Below, one piece after another: positions 34,457 through 43,111 of a DNA stretch of 64,000 nucleotides. Source of the DNA: CAYVVT01 sp964454335 (lineage in GTDB: Bacteria > Fidelibacterota > UBA8477 > JABMPR01); contig CAYVVT010000014.1 of assembly GCA_964454335.1 (NCBI GenBank), positions 15,603 through 79,602 of the forward strand, written 5' to 3'. A program made the translations under genes and the position numbers. The first letter of the stretch is position 1, and each line of letters begins with the position of its first letter. The notes below the pieces were generated by a model. That model was not told the origin of the DNA and did no database searches. It worked only from the letters and a program-made list of their open reading frames with translations.

Positions 34457-34502
34457 GGGATATCTCTCTTTCGAGTAGCGTAAAATGCTTGAATTTATGA
34501 GT

Positions 34503-35546
34503 TTAGTTTTCAGGCAGATGATAGATCTCCACAGACTGATAGAAATCACTCATAATTGCATCTTTATCAAAATTTTCCCAAATAATGATCTTCCTGGGAT
34601 TGTCAGGTTGATCAAGCCATGCACCTTCTACAAATTCTGGTGCAGGGATCTCCACCCTATCCGCCCAGGTCGGATTCTTGATAATAGCCACAGCAGCCAT
34701 GTCAAATAAGGGTCTGGAAGAATTCTCTTCTCTGAAATTCTTGAACAACGAGACTGAATAATCACCGAAGTTGTTGAAAGAGCCTCCGTGCCTTCCAATT
34801 ACCTCACCAGCGATGTGCGGTCCTTTACCAGGCATGATCTCCCTTATATCTTTCAGGTATGCCTTGACTGCATCTGTACCAGTCTCTCTGTCATACCGTA
34901 CCATGACCATCTCGAATTCGACATCGGATCCTAGAATCGGATCAATCGATGGGATGTCGTTGTCAAAATTGTATTCGCCAGGTTCAGGGTAATTTGTGCC
35001 CAACCATACGATGCGCACCTTGGGGATAATTGTGGGATCTTTTGTGAGTGCCAGAGCAATGTTGGTCAGTTTACCCACCGGGACGAGCAGGAGTTTTCCC
35101 TCACGCTGTTCATGAGCCTGCTCTATAATAAAATCCACAGCTTCGGCACCATCGAACGCTGGATTGTTTACACTGTCCTTGATCTCTTCATATGATGCGT
35201 TGGCACCCTTCAGGATCGGGACCTTTCCGGCCATACCACAGAGATTCACGACCCTGTCTGCTTCTTCCCAATGCTTCTGGATATCACCCCCGTTAAAGGT
35301 CTTGTTAACAGTGATACCCTTAACATCGAAGACGTGACTATTGAAAAGCATATAGGCGATGGCGTGCTGATCGTCCAATTCATTATTTGCATCTGTATCA
35401 AAAACCATTGGAATTCTGTCAGAGACAATGGTGGGTGGCATTTCCTCCGCGGATCTCGTAGCAGGGGTTTCAGGCGCTGAACCCGCACAGGATATAAGCG
35501 CAAAACAGATGATGACAGAGGTTAATAACCCTATGTTCTTTTTCAT
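34503..35546 (-). CDS. lipoprotein nucleoside hydrolase (inosine-uridine-preferring type)
   Basis: 347 aa. N-terminal lipoprotein signal (LLTSVIICFALISCAGS, Cys20). Mature core begins IPMVFDTDANNELDDQHAI, the Ca-binding Asp cluster of nucleoside hydrolases in modified form (DTDxNNELDD instead of DTDPGxDDA), and continues KLLLVPVGKLTNIALAL, VWLGTNYPEPGEYN and FNIxxDP-type segments (YNFDNDIPSIDPILGS). It would split the N-glycosidic bond of ribonucleosides and release ribose in the periplasm. It lies in one run with ADP-ribosylglycohydrolase-like genes, ribokinase and a ribose-type transporter. Confidence 0.88.
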   Translation of the reverse strand: MKKNIGLLTSVIICFALISCAGSAPETPATRSAEEMPPTIVSDRIPMVFDTDANNELDDQHAIAYMLFNSHVFDVKGITVNKTFNGGDIQKHWEEADRVVNLCGMAGKVPILKGANASYEEIKDSVNNPAFDGAEAVDFIIEQAHEQREGKLLLVPVGKLTNIALALTKDPTIIPKVRIVWLGTNYPEPGEYNFDNDIPSIDPILGSDVEFEMVMVRYDRETGTDAVKAYLKDIREIMPGKGPHIAGEVIGRHGGSFNNFGDYSVSLFKNFREENSSRPLFDMAAVAIIKNPTWADRVEIPAPEFVEGAWLDQPDNPRKIIIWENFDKDAIMSDFYQSVEIYHLPEN

Positions 35547-35622
35547 GGTCAGTTGTCCTCATTTTTGCGTGTAAGCTGCATTCTACTATATCGAAGTACA
35601 GCGTTAGCGTTAATCCATCAGC

Positions 35623-37173
35623 TTAGTTTGAAACCAGTGGTTGTGAATCGTAGATCAGAATATCGTACAGGTTCACATCGGCTGTGTCCGTCGGATTCTT
35701 CAATTTTAGCAGTACCGTATGATGTCCCTGGGGAAGTTGATATTCCCAGATCAGGTAGAAACGTCTTTCTTTAAAGCCCGTGGGGAGTTTTACCCTCTCG
35801 GAGAATTCACCATCGATAAAGACATCCACTTCAAACACGTAATTGTCCGTGCTGCCTACGTCAAGTTCCTCATCAGCCTTGTTCTTAGCCTCACCCATTA
35901 CGACAAAGGCTATACCATCAAACTCGAACTCCAGAGTTTCACCCATGGCTTTGTCCAGAGGGATCTTTTCCTTGGGATAGTGTCCTTCGAAAGCGACTTC
36001 CAAGGGTACCGCTTCCGGTTGTTGCACTGCAATAGTCACTGAATTCTCATCAAAAGAACCACCATTTCGCTCGATCATCTCCAAGGCATGCCTAAAGGAC
36101 ATCTCGTAGGCATCATTCAGGCTGATGGTTGTGTATTTAAAGTCGATGGATTCTACTTCAGCCAAACCCTGCTTCCAGTAGTCTGGAATACCATCATAAC
36201 CTACGATGGTACCCAGCACACCACCGGCACTGGCGGGGTTGCAATCAGCGTCGTCCCCGCATCTGGTAGCGATCTCCAGGGTTTTACCGAAGTCACCGTC
36301 GCCATACAGGAGGCCCATGACAACCCAGGCAGCATTGATCTTCGCATCAATATTGAAAGGCGAGAAGACACCGTACGGTGAGCCTATTTCATCAGCCCAT
36401 TTTGCATTCACCTTGGTCCAGTTGGCTGTCCAATCCGTAGGATCTTCTTTATGCCACTTGATGACGTCAGATATGGTTTGAGCAAACGTACTCTTAGGCG
36501 GGATCGTCTTAAGGGCTTCTTCTACGATGAATTCGATGTCATCGTGAACAAAGGCCAGGGCATACAAAGCACCCACGTACACTCCACCGTACCAACCGTC
36601 ACCATAATTCATGATGTGGCCGACACGATCGCTGATGGCGGATGCAGAATTCACCATACCGGGATTCATGATACCGGCATAATCCGCTTCGATCTGGTAG
36701 TCGATATCATCCGCACAAGGATTATTCAACCAGTGCCCACTGGCTGGTGGTGCGATACCATTGAGGATATTATTCCGGGCCTGCTGGTTTGCGAACCATA
36801 GATAATAATCGGCATTTGCAAAAGCATCGGCGAAAGATTGAGCAGGGGCATCCATGCCCTCCTCATCCAGGACCTGGACAAAAGTCAGATCCATGTAGAT
36901 ATCATCATAGTAGCCCGGGGTATTGTCGTAGGTCTCTTTCAGGTAACCGTCATACCAGGGGATCAGGGTGTCCGCAGGGATCATGGCACTGTTGAATTGG
37001 AACTCAACAGGACTTCCGTAGGTTACACCAATGGTCTGGGCTGCCCAGGCACCTTTGATCTTATCCTGCAAATCGACTTTGCTCAGCGTTACGGTCTCAC
37101 CGTCGGGTTTTGCGGTGCAGGCAGCCAGAATTACAATAGTGAAGACTACTGGCAGAGAATTTGATACTTTCAT
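35623..37173 (-). CDS. lipoprotein ADP-ribosylglycohydrolase-family enzyme
   Basis: 516 aa from ATG at 37173; upstream frame is open but begins inside the neighbour gene. Lipobox VILAAC (Cys19). The family start VDLQDKIKGAWAAQTIGVTYG, a first metal motif in YYDDIYMDLTF and the C-terminal metal motif RCGDDADCNPASAGGVLG mark the ADP-ribosylglycohydrolase (DraG/ARH) fold, which uses two metal ions to cut N- or O-ribosyl bonds. A C-terminal ~130-residue beta-domain (EFEFDGIAFVVMGEA ... GHHTVLLKLKN) looks like a carbohydrate-binding module. Exported members are not the classical cytosolic DraG. Substrate might be ADP-ribose conjugates, nucleosides or a glycan. Confidence 0.85.
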   Translation of the reverse strand: MKVSNSLPVVFTIVILAACTAKPDGETVTLSKVDLQDKIKGAWAAQTIGVTYGSPVEFQFNSAMIPADTLIPWYDGYLKETYDNTPGYYDDIYMDLTFVQVLDEEGMDAPAQSFADAFANADYYLWFANQQARNNILNGIAPPASGHWLNNPCADDIDYQIEADYAGIMNPGMVNSASAISDRVGHIMNYGDGWYGGVYVGALYALAFVHDDIEFIVEEALKTIPPKSTFAQTISDVIKWHKEDPTDWTANWTKVNAKWADEIGSPYGVFSPFNIDAKINAAWVVMGLLYGDGDFGKTLEIATRCGDDADCNPASAGGVLGTIVGYDGIPDYWKQGLAEVESIDFKYTTISLNDAYEMSFRHALEMIERNGGSFDENSVTIAVQQPEAVPLEVAFEGHYPKEKIPLDKAMGETLEFEFDGIAFVVMGEAKNKADEELDVGSTDNYVFEVDVFIDGEFSERVKLPTGFKERRFYLIWEYQLPQGHHTVLLKLKNPTDTADVNLYDILIYDSQPLVSN

Positions 37174-37222
37174 GCTGGGGAACCTTCTTATGTATGATTT
37201 ATCATGTTTGTGGGTCTTGACA

Positions 37223-39247
37223 TCATCTTGGCAATGGTGCATGGACAGCTAACTCGGCAACAGAAGTGAAATGGGTGATCTTGCTGAACCAATGCTGCAC
37301 TCCTGCAGCACCACCCCGAATGCGGATCGCCTTGGTAGTCACGGGCTCAAAGGTGATCATGTGTCTTACAAAGTGCGGTTTATTGTAACGTTGTTCACCA
37401 GGAGTAAAGGGGGGTGTGATTTCTAATCCCTTGGCCTCTCGCCACATTCCATTCTTATCCTGGTATTCCACGAGCAGGGACGTGAACCAACCACCATTCT
37501 CTTCTACTGCTCCTGTGTGAAGATCCATCACACCAATATACTGGGGATTCTCCCACCGGAAACCATAGTAGTCCTCTGTCTTAGTAGTGTCAGAGCCAAT
37601 GCTGTAAAAACTGGAGCCCTCTCCCCGGACTTTCCCATCCCGGATCACCTCGACATCATTCGCGTAAATGGAATGACCCACGGTAAGCCACATGGCATCC
37701 CGTCTCTCTTGATCCGTATGTGTAATTGTTGCCAGAACAGCACTTGCACTGGGGGCAAGGTTTGGTCCATTGACGACGATAGTGAATTGCCGATCTATAT
37801 GTTTTTCCCCCTGACCTACCTGGATGTTAACGGGAAAGATCCCCGCTGATGTGGGCACCCCTTCAAGTCTGCCGTTCTTAAACTGCAAGCCCTTCGGCAG
37901 GTCACCGGAAAGAAGGTTCCAGGTAAATGGAGCCTGACCACCGGAAACCTGAATGGTGTAATCCACGTTTTTCCCGACCTCTGTTCGGGGCATAGGTGCA
38001 CTCGGGAATTCCAGGGGTGCGATAAAAACAGCGTCGGGATTGATGAGATAGAATACCTCTCCATTCTCAGTGAGCTTTCTACCACCGTGTAAAAGGATGA
38101 TCTCCTCGGCATGCGCAGCCATGCGACCTGCCATATCCTTGATGCTGGCGTCGGGCATATCATACCGCGATACATTAATATATCGATCATTGAAAGGCTC
38201 ATCCCATTCCAGATCCGGAAAGGGCCGCAGCAGATCATCGGGTAAATCATCAGTCCCCAGGATAACACCTAGAAGGCCGCTCATGGTAGCGGCCTGATTA
38301 TCGGCATCAAAGCCCATGGCACAGGCAAGATCCAGGGTCTTTCGAAAGTCCCCTTTCCCGTATAGCAGCGCCAGGATCCCTGCAGCCCCGTTGAGATTTG
38401 CATTCCAGATGGTCTTTGTATCTGGGGATTCGTTATGGTAGAACTCATCTGACATTTCAGATCGAGCCGCTTGCCAGTTGTCCGGATATTTATGATGCAG
38501 GAACTTCATTTTTTCTACTGTTCCACCGAAGCGACTGCCTGCTGGCAGCGCTGCAGTCCCGATATCGATGAGGGTGGGAATGTCAGACTCAAAAAATGCA
38601 GCTGCATACATGGCACCATAATGGATGGTGGGTTCAATACCCCAGTCATCATTCGTGATCCTGGCCGCCCAGGCAGATTTGCCGGCAGCATATTTCACCA
38701 TCCCCGGAGAGGTCACCGCCCATACTTCGTTCACCAGTTGGGGATCGATCTGAAACCAGTGAGGATTAATGTCCTTGAACCCCGTTACCGGAGGTGTGTA
38801 ACCATAATGCATTGCTGAGACGGCAGCACGGTTTGCCAGCCAGACCCGGCTGCGTACGTGGTGCAGCCAGCGCTGGGTCAGATCCCCATAGCTAGGCTCG
38901 GGACCTTTCTCGTCCATGGTAAGGAGATACATATACTCGATATCAGTATCATCATCTGAAAAAGCTCCGTCGACCTCTTTCATATACCCTTTTGGACCAC
39001 CCCGATAACCATAAGGAAAATCCTCAGGTCCTGGTTCATCTATATAGGCATTCTCATGGGGTAGACCATAGATGTTACCGATGATCTGGGCCAACCAGGA
39101 GGAATAGATCTTATCTGAAAGTTCTGCCTGAGAAATTTTTAACAATTCAGGGCTTTGACATGCACTCAACCCAAGCAATACCACCATGGGAATACTCACC
39201 AGAACGAACAGTCTCACGAGTATTCCCATGTAGTTTTTTAGAGACAT
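37223..39247 (-). CDS. lipoprotein ADP-ribosylglycohydrolase with Ig-like and discoidin-like C-terminal domains
   Basis: 674 aa; Cys30 lipobox (LLGLSACQS). N-terminal catalytic part: LSDKIYSSWLAQIIGNIYG, SDDDTDIEYMYLLT (first metal motif) and GFDADNQAATMSGLLGV (second). From about residue 420 an Ig-like He_PIG-type domain (YTIQVSGGQAPFTWNLLSG, LPKGLQFKNGRLEG) is followed by a discoidin-like region (YIGVMDLHTGAVEENGGW ... AIRIRGGAAGVQHWFS). Such domains bind glycans or surfaces. It overlaps the next gene's upstream region but not its ATG. Closest in this window to the enzyme at 55952 (shared SDDDTDIE/ADDDTDIE motif). Confidence 0.85.
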   Translation of the reverse strand: MSLKNYMGILVRLFVLVSIPMVVLLGLSACQSPELLKISQAELSDKIYSSWLAQIIGNIYGLPHENAYIDEPGPEDFPYGYRGGPKGYMKEVDGAFSDDDTDIEYMYLLTMDEKGPEPSYGDLTQRWLHHVRSRVWLANRAAVSAMHYGYTPPVTGFKDINPHWFQIDPQLVNEVWAVTSPGMVKYAAGKSAWAARITNDDWGIEPTIHYGAMYAAAFFESDIPTLIDIGTAALPAGSRFGGTVEKMKFLHHKYPDNWQAARSEMSDEFYHNESPDTKTIWNANLNGAAGILALLYGKGDFRKTLDLACAMGFDADNQAATMSGLLGVILGTDDLPDDLLRPFPDLEWDEPFNDRYINVSRYDMPDASIKDMAGRMAAHAEEIILLHGGRKLTENGEVFYLINPDAVFIAPLEFPSAPMPRTEVGKNVDYTIQVSGGQAPFTWNLLSGDLPKGLQFKNGRLEGVPTSAGIFPVNIQVGQGEKHIDRQFTIVVNGPNLAPSASAVLATITHTDQERRDAMWLTVGHSIYANDVEVIRDGKVRGEGSSFYSIGSDTTKTEDYYGFRWENPQYIGVMDLHTGAVEENGGWFTSLLVEYQDKNGMWREAKGLEITPPFTPGEQRYNKPHFVRHMITFEPVTTKAIRIRGGAAGVQHWFSKITHFTSVAELAVHAPLPR

Positions 39248-39372
39248 TAGATCCTAGCTTATGCTTCCTTTACGAATGGCATCATCCATCAATGGAGCCC
39301 CACGGGTTCGCCGCGGTCATCCTCTATGCGCGAAGGGCGACATCGCGCCGAAGCAGATGTCAAGACATTCCT

Positions 39373-39425
39373 CCCCGAGAAAACTCGGGGTTTCCTGTCC
39401 GCAAGCCTACGCAGTAGGCTCGCGG
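39373..39425. repeat. two adjacent stem-loops at the 3' end of the ribokinase gene
   Basis: CCCCGAGAAAACTCGGGG (39373-39390) has 7-bp arms and a 4-nt loop. A second hairpin spans 39399-39425 with 12-bp arms (one G-U) and a 3-nt loop and contains the ribokinase stop codon. Together with GC-rich self-complementary sequence to their left (39330-39360) they look like a REP-type structured element. No T-run follows on the minus strand, so a simple terminator is unlikely. Confidence 0.5.
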
Positions 39426-40339
39426 AGGCGGATGAATGCCTGAAGTTGTTCAAGCGTCGGCATCGAGGGCTGGGCACCCAGCTTTGTGGCCGACAGGGCA
39501 CCTGTCATGTTGGCAAATTGGACAGCTTCCTGAATAACCATGCCGCTAGCTAAGGCATAGGCCAAGGCACCATTGAAGGCATCCCCTGCAGCGGTAGTAT
39601 CCTGGGCTGTGATGGTCTTCGACGGTATCATCGTCGCAAGATCCTCTGATAACAGAAAAGCCCCCTGTGAACCCATGGTAACAATGACGGTTTCTACACC
39701 CCGCTCCTGAAGAACGCGTGCAGCCTGTTCCGCTGAAGCTGCATCTGTTACCGTGTGCCCGGTGAGGAGTTGAAGCTCCGTTTCATTAGGCGTGATAATA
39801 GAGATCGATCTTAACAGTTCATCACTCAGGTCCGCAGCGGGAGCAGGATTCAAAATCACAGTTACATTGTTCTGGTCCGCGATTTCCGCCGCAGCCTGCA
39901 CCGTCTCCAGGGGGATCTCCAGCTGCATGAGCAGGACCTTCGATGCGGCGATCTGATCCCCAGCTTTTCCGACATCGGTGGGAGCTAGGTGGTTATTTGC
40001 ACTCGAAGCAACAGCGATGCAATTTTCTCCGTTGTCATCAACGAAAATGAGTGCGACGCCTGATGGATTGACCGGATCTACACTGACGTGTTCGACGTCA
40101 ATTCCATCTTTGCGAAAATTCTCAATTGCTTCACTGCCAAAAATATCTGTACCCACTCGAGCTACGAATGTGACCTCTCCCCCCAGCCGGGCAGCGGCCA
40201 CGGCCTGATTAGCACCTTTACCGCCGGCGGCCTTTATGAAATCCCCACCCAACAAGGTTTCACCGGGCTTGGGGAGGCGTTGCATTTTGATTACCATGTC
40301 AGTGTTGGAGCTACCAATGACGACAATAGGTTCACTCAT
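39407..40339 (-). CDS. rbsK: ribokinase (PfkB family)
   Basis: 310 aa. N-terminal IVVIGSSNTDMVIKMQRLP, the GGKGANQAVAAARLGG substrate loop and the catalytic anion-hole motif DTTAAGDAFNGALAYALASG are those of ribokinase. It phosphorylates ribose at O5 for the pentose-phosphate pathway. Lies 33 nt after the GRP-type transporter, in line with nucleoside hydrolase and ADP-ribosylglycohydrolase-like genes, so ribose freed outside the cytoplasm would be imported and phosphorylated. Its start shares a 14-bp leader (TTAGATCCTAGCTT on the plus strand) with the gene starting at 39247. Confidence 0.94.
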   Translation of the reverse strand: MSEPIVVIGSSNTDMVIKMQRLPKPGETLLGGDFIKAAGGKGANQAVAAARLGGEVTFVARVGTDIFGSEAIENFRKDGIDVEHVSVDPVNPSGVALIFVDDNGENCIAVASSANNHLAPTDVGKAGDQIAASKVLLMQLEIPLETVQAAAEIADQNNVTVILNPAPAADLSDELLRSISIITPNETELQLLTGHTVTDAASAEQAARVLQERGVETVIVTMGSQGAFLLSEDLATMIPSKTITAQDTTAAGDAFNGALAYALASGMVIQEAVQFANMTGALSATKLGAQPSMPTLEQLQAFIRLREPTA

Positions 40340-40372
40340 TTTACTTAGATCCTAGCTTCGGTTATGGATATG

Positions 40373-41374
40373 TCAGGCAATGCGTGCGTAGATGATCATT
40401 GCCAAGCCGATCAAATAGAACGCGAACATTGCGGCAAGCAATTTACCCGTGCCGGCGGGCGCCTCTTTGAACTCTTTCCATATAAACACACCCCAGAATG
40501 CTCCAACGAGCGTCGCCCCTTGACCCAGGCCATAAGAGATGGCAAATCCTGCAGCCCCGGCGGTGATGATGGAGAAAGCCATGCCCACGCCCCAGATGCC
40601 ACCCCCCAGAATACCGATGGCATGCAGCTGTGGTGTACCCTGACTGAAGTAATCGCTATACTTAAGGGGTTCACCCGTCAACGGCTTTTTCATGAAGATG
40701 GTATTCCAGATGAAGTTGGAAAGCAGAACACCCACTGAAAAGACCACCAGGGCCGTGTAGGGGCTCAATTTCCCCGGTGCCAGATTGATGAAATCCGCGG
40801 ACATGGATGCAGCGACAAATCGGTAAAAGAAACCCATGATGATACCGGCTGCGATGGAAAGGACAATCCCCTGTTTGGTTGCCTTTTTTGCCCCGGGAAG
40901 TTTGCTATAAGCCCATGCATCCAAAAGAATTGCCAGCACTACGAATGCAACACCGATGAAGAGGATCAGTGCATCACCTACCGGTGTCGCGACATAGTTC
41001 GTAACAACACCAATTACCAGAGCCAGACCTACTCCCACTGGAAAGGCCACAGCCATTCCGGCGATATCAATGGCCGCAACCAGCAGGATGTTGGACAGGT
41101 TGAAGATGATCCCGCCCAGAAGCGCCAAACCAAGAGATTTGCCTGACGCCTGGCCGAGATCTGCAAAAAAGCTGCGTCCAGCGTCACCAATGCTACCCAT
41201 GGTGAAGGCCAGCACCAGCGAAAGCAGCAACACGCCTATGGCATAATCCCAATAGTAGAGCTGAAATGCCCACTTCTTACTGGCCAGTTTTTGTGTATTG
41301 GCCCATGACCCCCAGCATAACATGGTGACAAAAAGCATCACGACGGCAAGGGTATACGATTCAACAACAAACAT
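40373..41374 (-). CDS. GRP/RhaT-type sugar permease (ribose transporter candidate)
   Basis: 333 aa with about ten helices (SYTLAVVMLFVTMLCWGSWA, LYYWDYAIGVLLLSLVLAF, LALLGGIIFNLSNILLVAAI, PVGVGLALVIGVVTNYVATP, GILGGGIWGVGMAFSIITAG). The build and the WGSWANTQKL start match the glucose/ribose porter (GRP) branch of the drug/metabolite transporter superfamily. Because it is followed directly by rbsK, ribose is the best guess for substrate, though rhamnose or glucose cannot be excluded. SD GAGAGGA before the ATG at 41374. Confidence 0.85.
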   Translation of the reverse strand: MFVVESYTLAVVMLFVTMLCWGSWANTQKLASKKWAFQLYYWDYAIGVLLLSLVLAFTMGSIGDAGRSFFADLGQASGKSLGLALLGGIIFNLSNILLVAAIDIAGMAVAFPVGVGLALVIGVVTNYVATPVGDALILFIGVAFVVLAILLDAWAYSKLPGAKKATKQGIVLSIAAGIIMGFFYRFVAASMSADFINLAPGKLSPYTALVVFSVGVLLSNFIWNTIFMKKPLTGEPLKYSDYFSQGTPQLHAIGILGGGIWGVGMAFSIITAGAAGFAISYGLGQGATLVGAFWGVFIWKEFKEAPAGTGKLLAAMFAFYLIGLAMIIYARIA

Positions 41375-41408
41375 AGAAATGTCCTCTCATATTTGGTTAC
41401 ATGATGTT

Positions 41409-43043
41409 CTAGTTCTGTTCAGCATCCTGGGTATACACAATGGCCCGGGAGACCATTGTGGCACTACCTGTCGCCGCTTCATTCTTTTCATCACTGATGA
41501 CCAGGCGTATGTGGTGCTCATCCTCTTCGAGCCCCATAACGTGGAATAGATGGGTGGAGTTCAACCAGCCTGAGCCAGCACCGTGGCCATCAACAAAGTA
41601 ATAGTTGTCTATCTGCCGGGCAAACACATCATCAACATAAACATCAGCCTTGCCCCCATACTGGTCCCAATGACCCATGAGCAACGCTCCCGTCCCCGTG
41701 AATGTGAAGGTGAACTCCGAGCCCGGCTGTTCACTGTACATAAGCTCTTCAGAACCGCCCCAGGGATCTTTGATCTCCTTCAGCTTCCAGTCTCCGTTCC
41801 AGGTCCACCCTTCTTCTTCAAAGATCGTACTGCGATAAGCGGCTTTGATACCGGGGAAGGATTGCTCCAGGGGGGGTGCGAGGGGTTGCTGGGTCTTGAT
41901 GTAAAACATATCATTCTTCACACTACCACCATTCTTCAGTACGATCTCCTCGGCATAATGGAGCGTCCTCTCGACAACTGAATTAAACGAATAATCCGTG
42001 TAAATGAATTTCTTGTCGGCAATTTCAGGAATGTGCTGTTTGAGCTCCGCAGGGATCTTATCATAACCCAGGATGATCCCCAATACACCGGCGGCATTCG
42101 ATGGATTGCAATCTGAATCCTGACCGCAGCGTGTACTATACTCCAGAGTCTTCATGAAATCACCTTCGCCGTACAAGAGACCAATGACGATGTATGCCCC
42201 ATTGACCTTTGCATCGATGTTGAAATCATCGAGAGCTCCGCAGATATCGTCTTCACCCCAGCGGTCCTGAATGATCTGCCAAGTCGCCGTCCAGTCTTCC
42301 GGATTGGCCTTGTGTCCATCGATGACATCCTGAATGCACATGGCGTACTTGCTCTCTGCGGGGATCGACTGCAGAGCTTTCGCTATGATCGTGGGAATGT
42401 CATTTTCGAAATAGGATTCAGCATATAGGGCGGCAACAAACATACCGCCATAAACGCCATCACCATAATTCATGACATGACCTACAACATCGCACATTTT
42501 GTTGGAATGTTGAGGCATCCCCGGATTCATGAAGCCGATATAATCCGCTTCGATCTGGAAGTCGATGTCATCAGCGTGCAGACTGTATTGGGGATTGCCG
42601 GCATCAGGCGGCATAATGCCATCCCAGAAATTTTTCCGGCCCTTTCGATTGGCATGGAAAAGCATATAGCCGGCATTGGCAAATTCCTCAGCATATTGAG
42701 CGCCAGTCGCATCGAGCCCATACTTGTCCATGGCCATCATAAAACTCATCTGAACATATAGGTCATCCTGGCTGATGGCTTCTTTCAGAGAAGCGGGATC
42801 AAAGGGAATGTCATATTCGATTATTTCACCCTGACGGCTGAATTCCGTCCAACCACCATAGCTGACGCCGATCATTTTACCTGCCCAGCCACCTGCGATC
42901 TTATCCCTGAGTACCGCGCGGGGGATCTGCTTTATATCTGACGCAGTCTCTTCAGTTGTGGAGCGAGGCTGGGAGCAGCTGTTCAACAAGAATAGCCCCA
43001 GGCATATCGTGGTAACGATGGTCAATAGGTTCTTATTCCTCAC
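41409..43043 (-). CDS. lipoprotein ADP-ribosylglycohydrolase-family enzyme
   Basis: 544 aa from GTG at 43043 with GAGGAG upstream. Lipobox CLGLFLLNSC (Cys23). Family motifs VLRDKIAGGWAGKMIGVSYG, SQDDLYVQMSFMMAMD and RCGQDSDCNPSNAAGVLG pair it with the enzyme at 35623 (same CGxDxDCNP metal motif). The C-terminal ~140 residues (EFTFTGTGALLMGHWDQYG, KADVYVDD) are a beta-rich domain that probably binds a ligand. It is the first hydrolase in the locus after the PorV-like gene. Substrate unproven. Confidence 0.86.
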   Translation of the reverse strand: MRNKNLLTIVTTICLGLFLLNSCSQPRSTTEETASDIKQIPRAVLRDKIAGGWAGKMIGVSYGGWTEFSRQGEIIEYDIPFDPASLKEAISQDDLYVQMSFMMAMDKYGLDATGAQYAEEFANAGYMLFHANRKGRKNFWDGIMPPDAGNPQYSLHADDIDFQIEADYIGFMNPGMPQHSNKMCDVVGHVMNYGDGVYGGMFVAALYAESYFENDIPTIIAKALQSIPAESKYAMCIQDVIDGHKANPEDWTATWQIIQDRWGEDDICGALDDFNIDAKVNGAYIVIGLLYGEGDFMKTLEYSTRCGQDSDCNPSNAAGVLGIILGYDKIPAELKQHIPEIADKKFIYTDYSFNSVVERTLHYAEEIVLKNGGSVKNDMFYIKTQQPLAPPLEQSFPGIKAAYRSTIFEEEGWTWNGDWKLKEIKDPWGGSEELMYSEQPGSEFTFTFTGTGALLMGHWDQYGGKADVYVDDVFARQIDNYYFVDGHGAGSGWLNSTHLFHVMGLEEDEHHIRLVISDEKNEAATGSATMVSRAIVYTQDAEQN

Positions 43044-43111
43044 TTGGGGGTACTCCTCACTTCAGGGTGCTTTCACTTCCTTCAAAGGACGGGCAGTTTG
43101 GTTGCGGGAGA

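Noticed and set aside
34296..34478. 60-aa open frame on the plus strand
   Set aside because: Antisense to the chimeric relic; no coding features.
39289..39501. 70-aa open frame on the minus strand over the stem-loops
   Set aside because: Overlaps rbsK out of frame, is Arg/Ser/Pro-rich and contains the hairpins; no protein signature.
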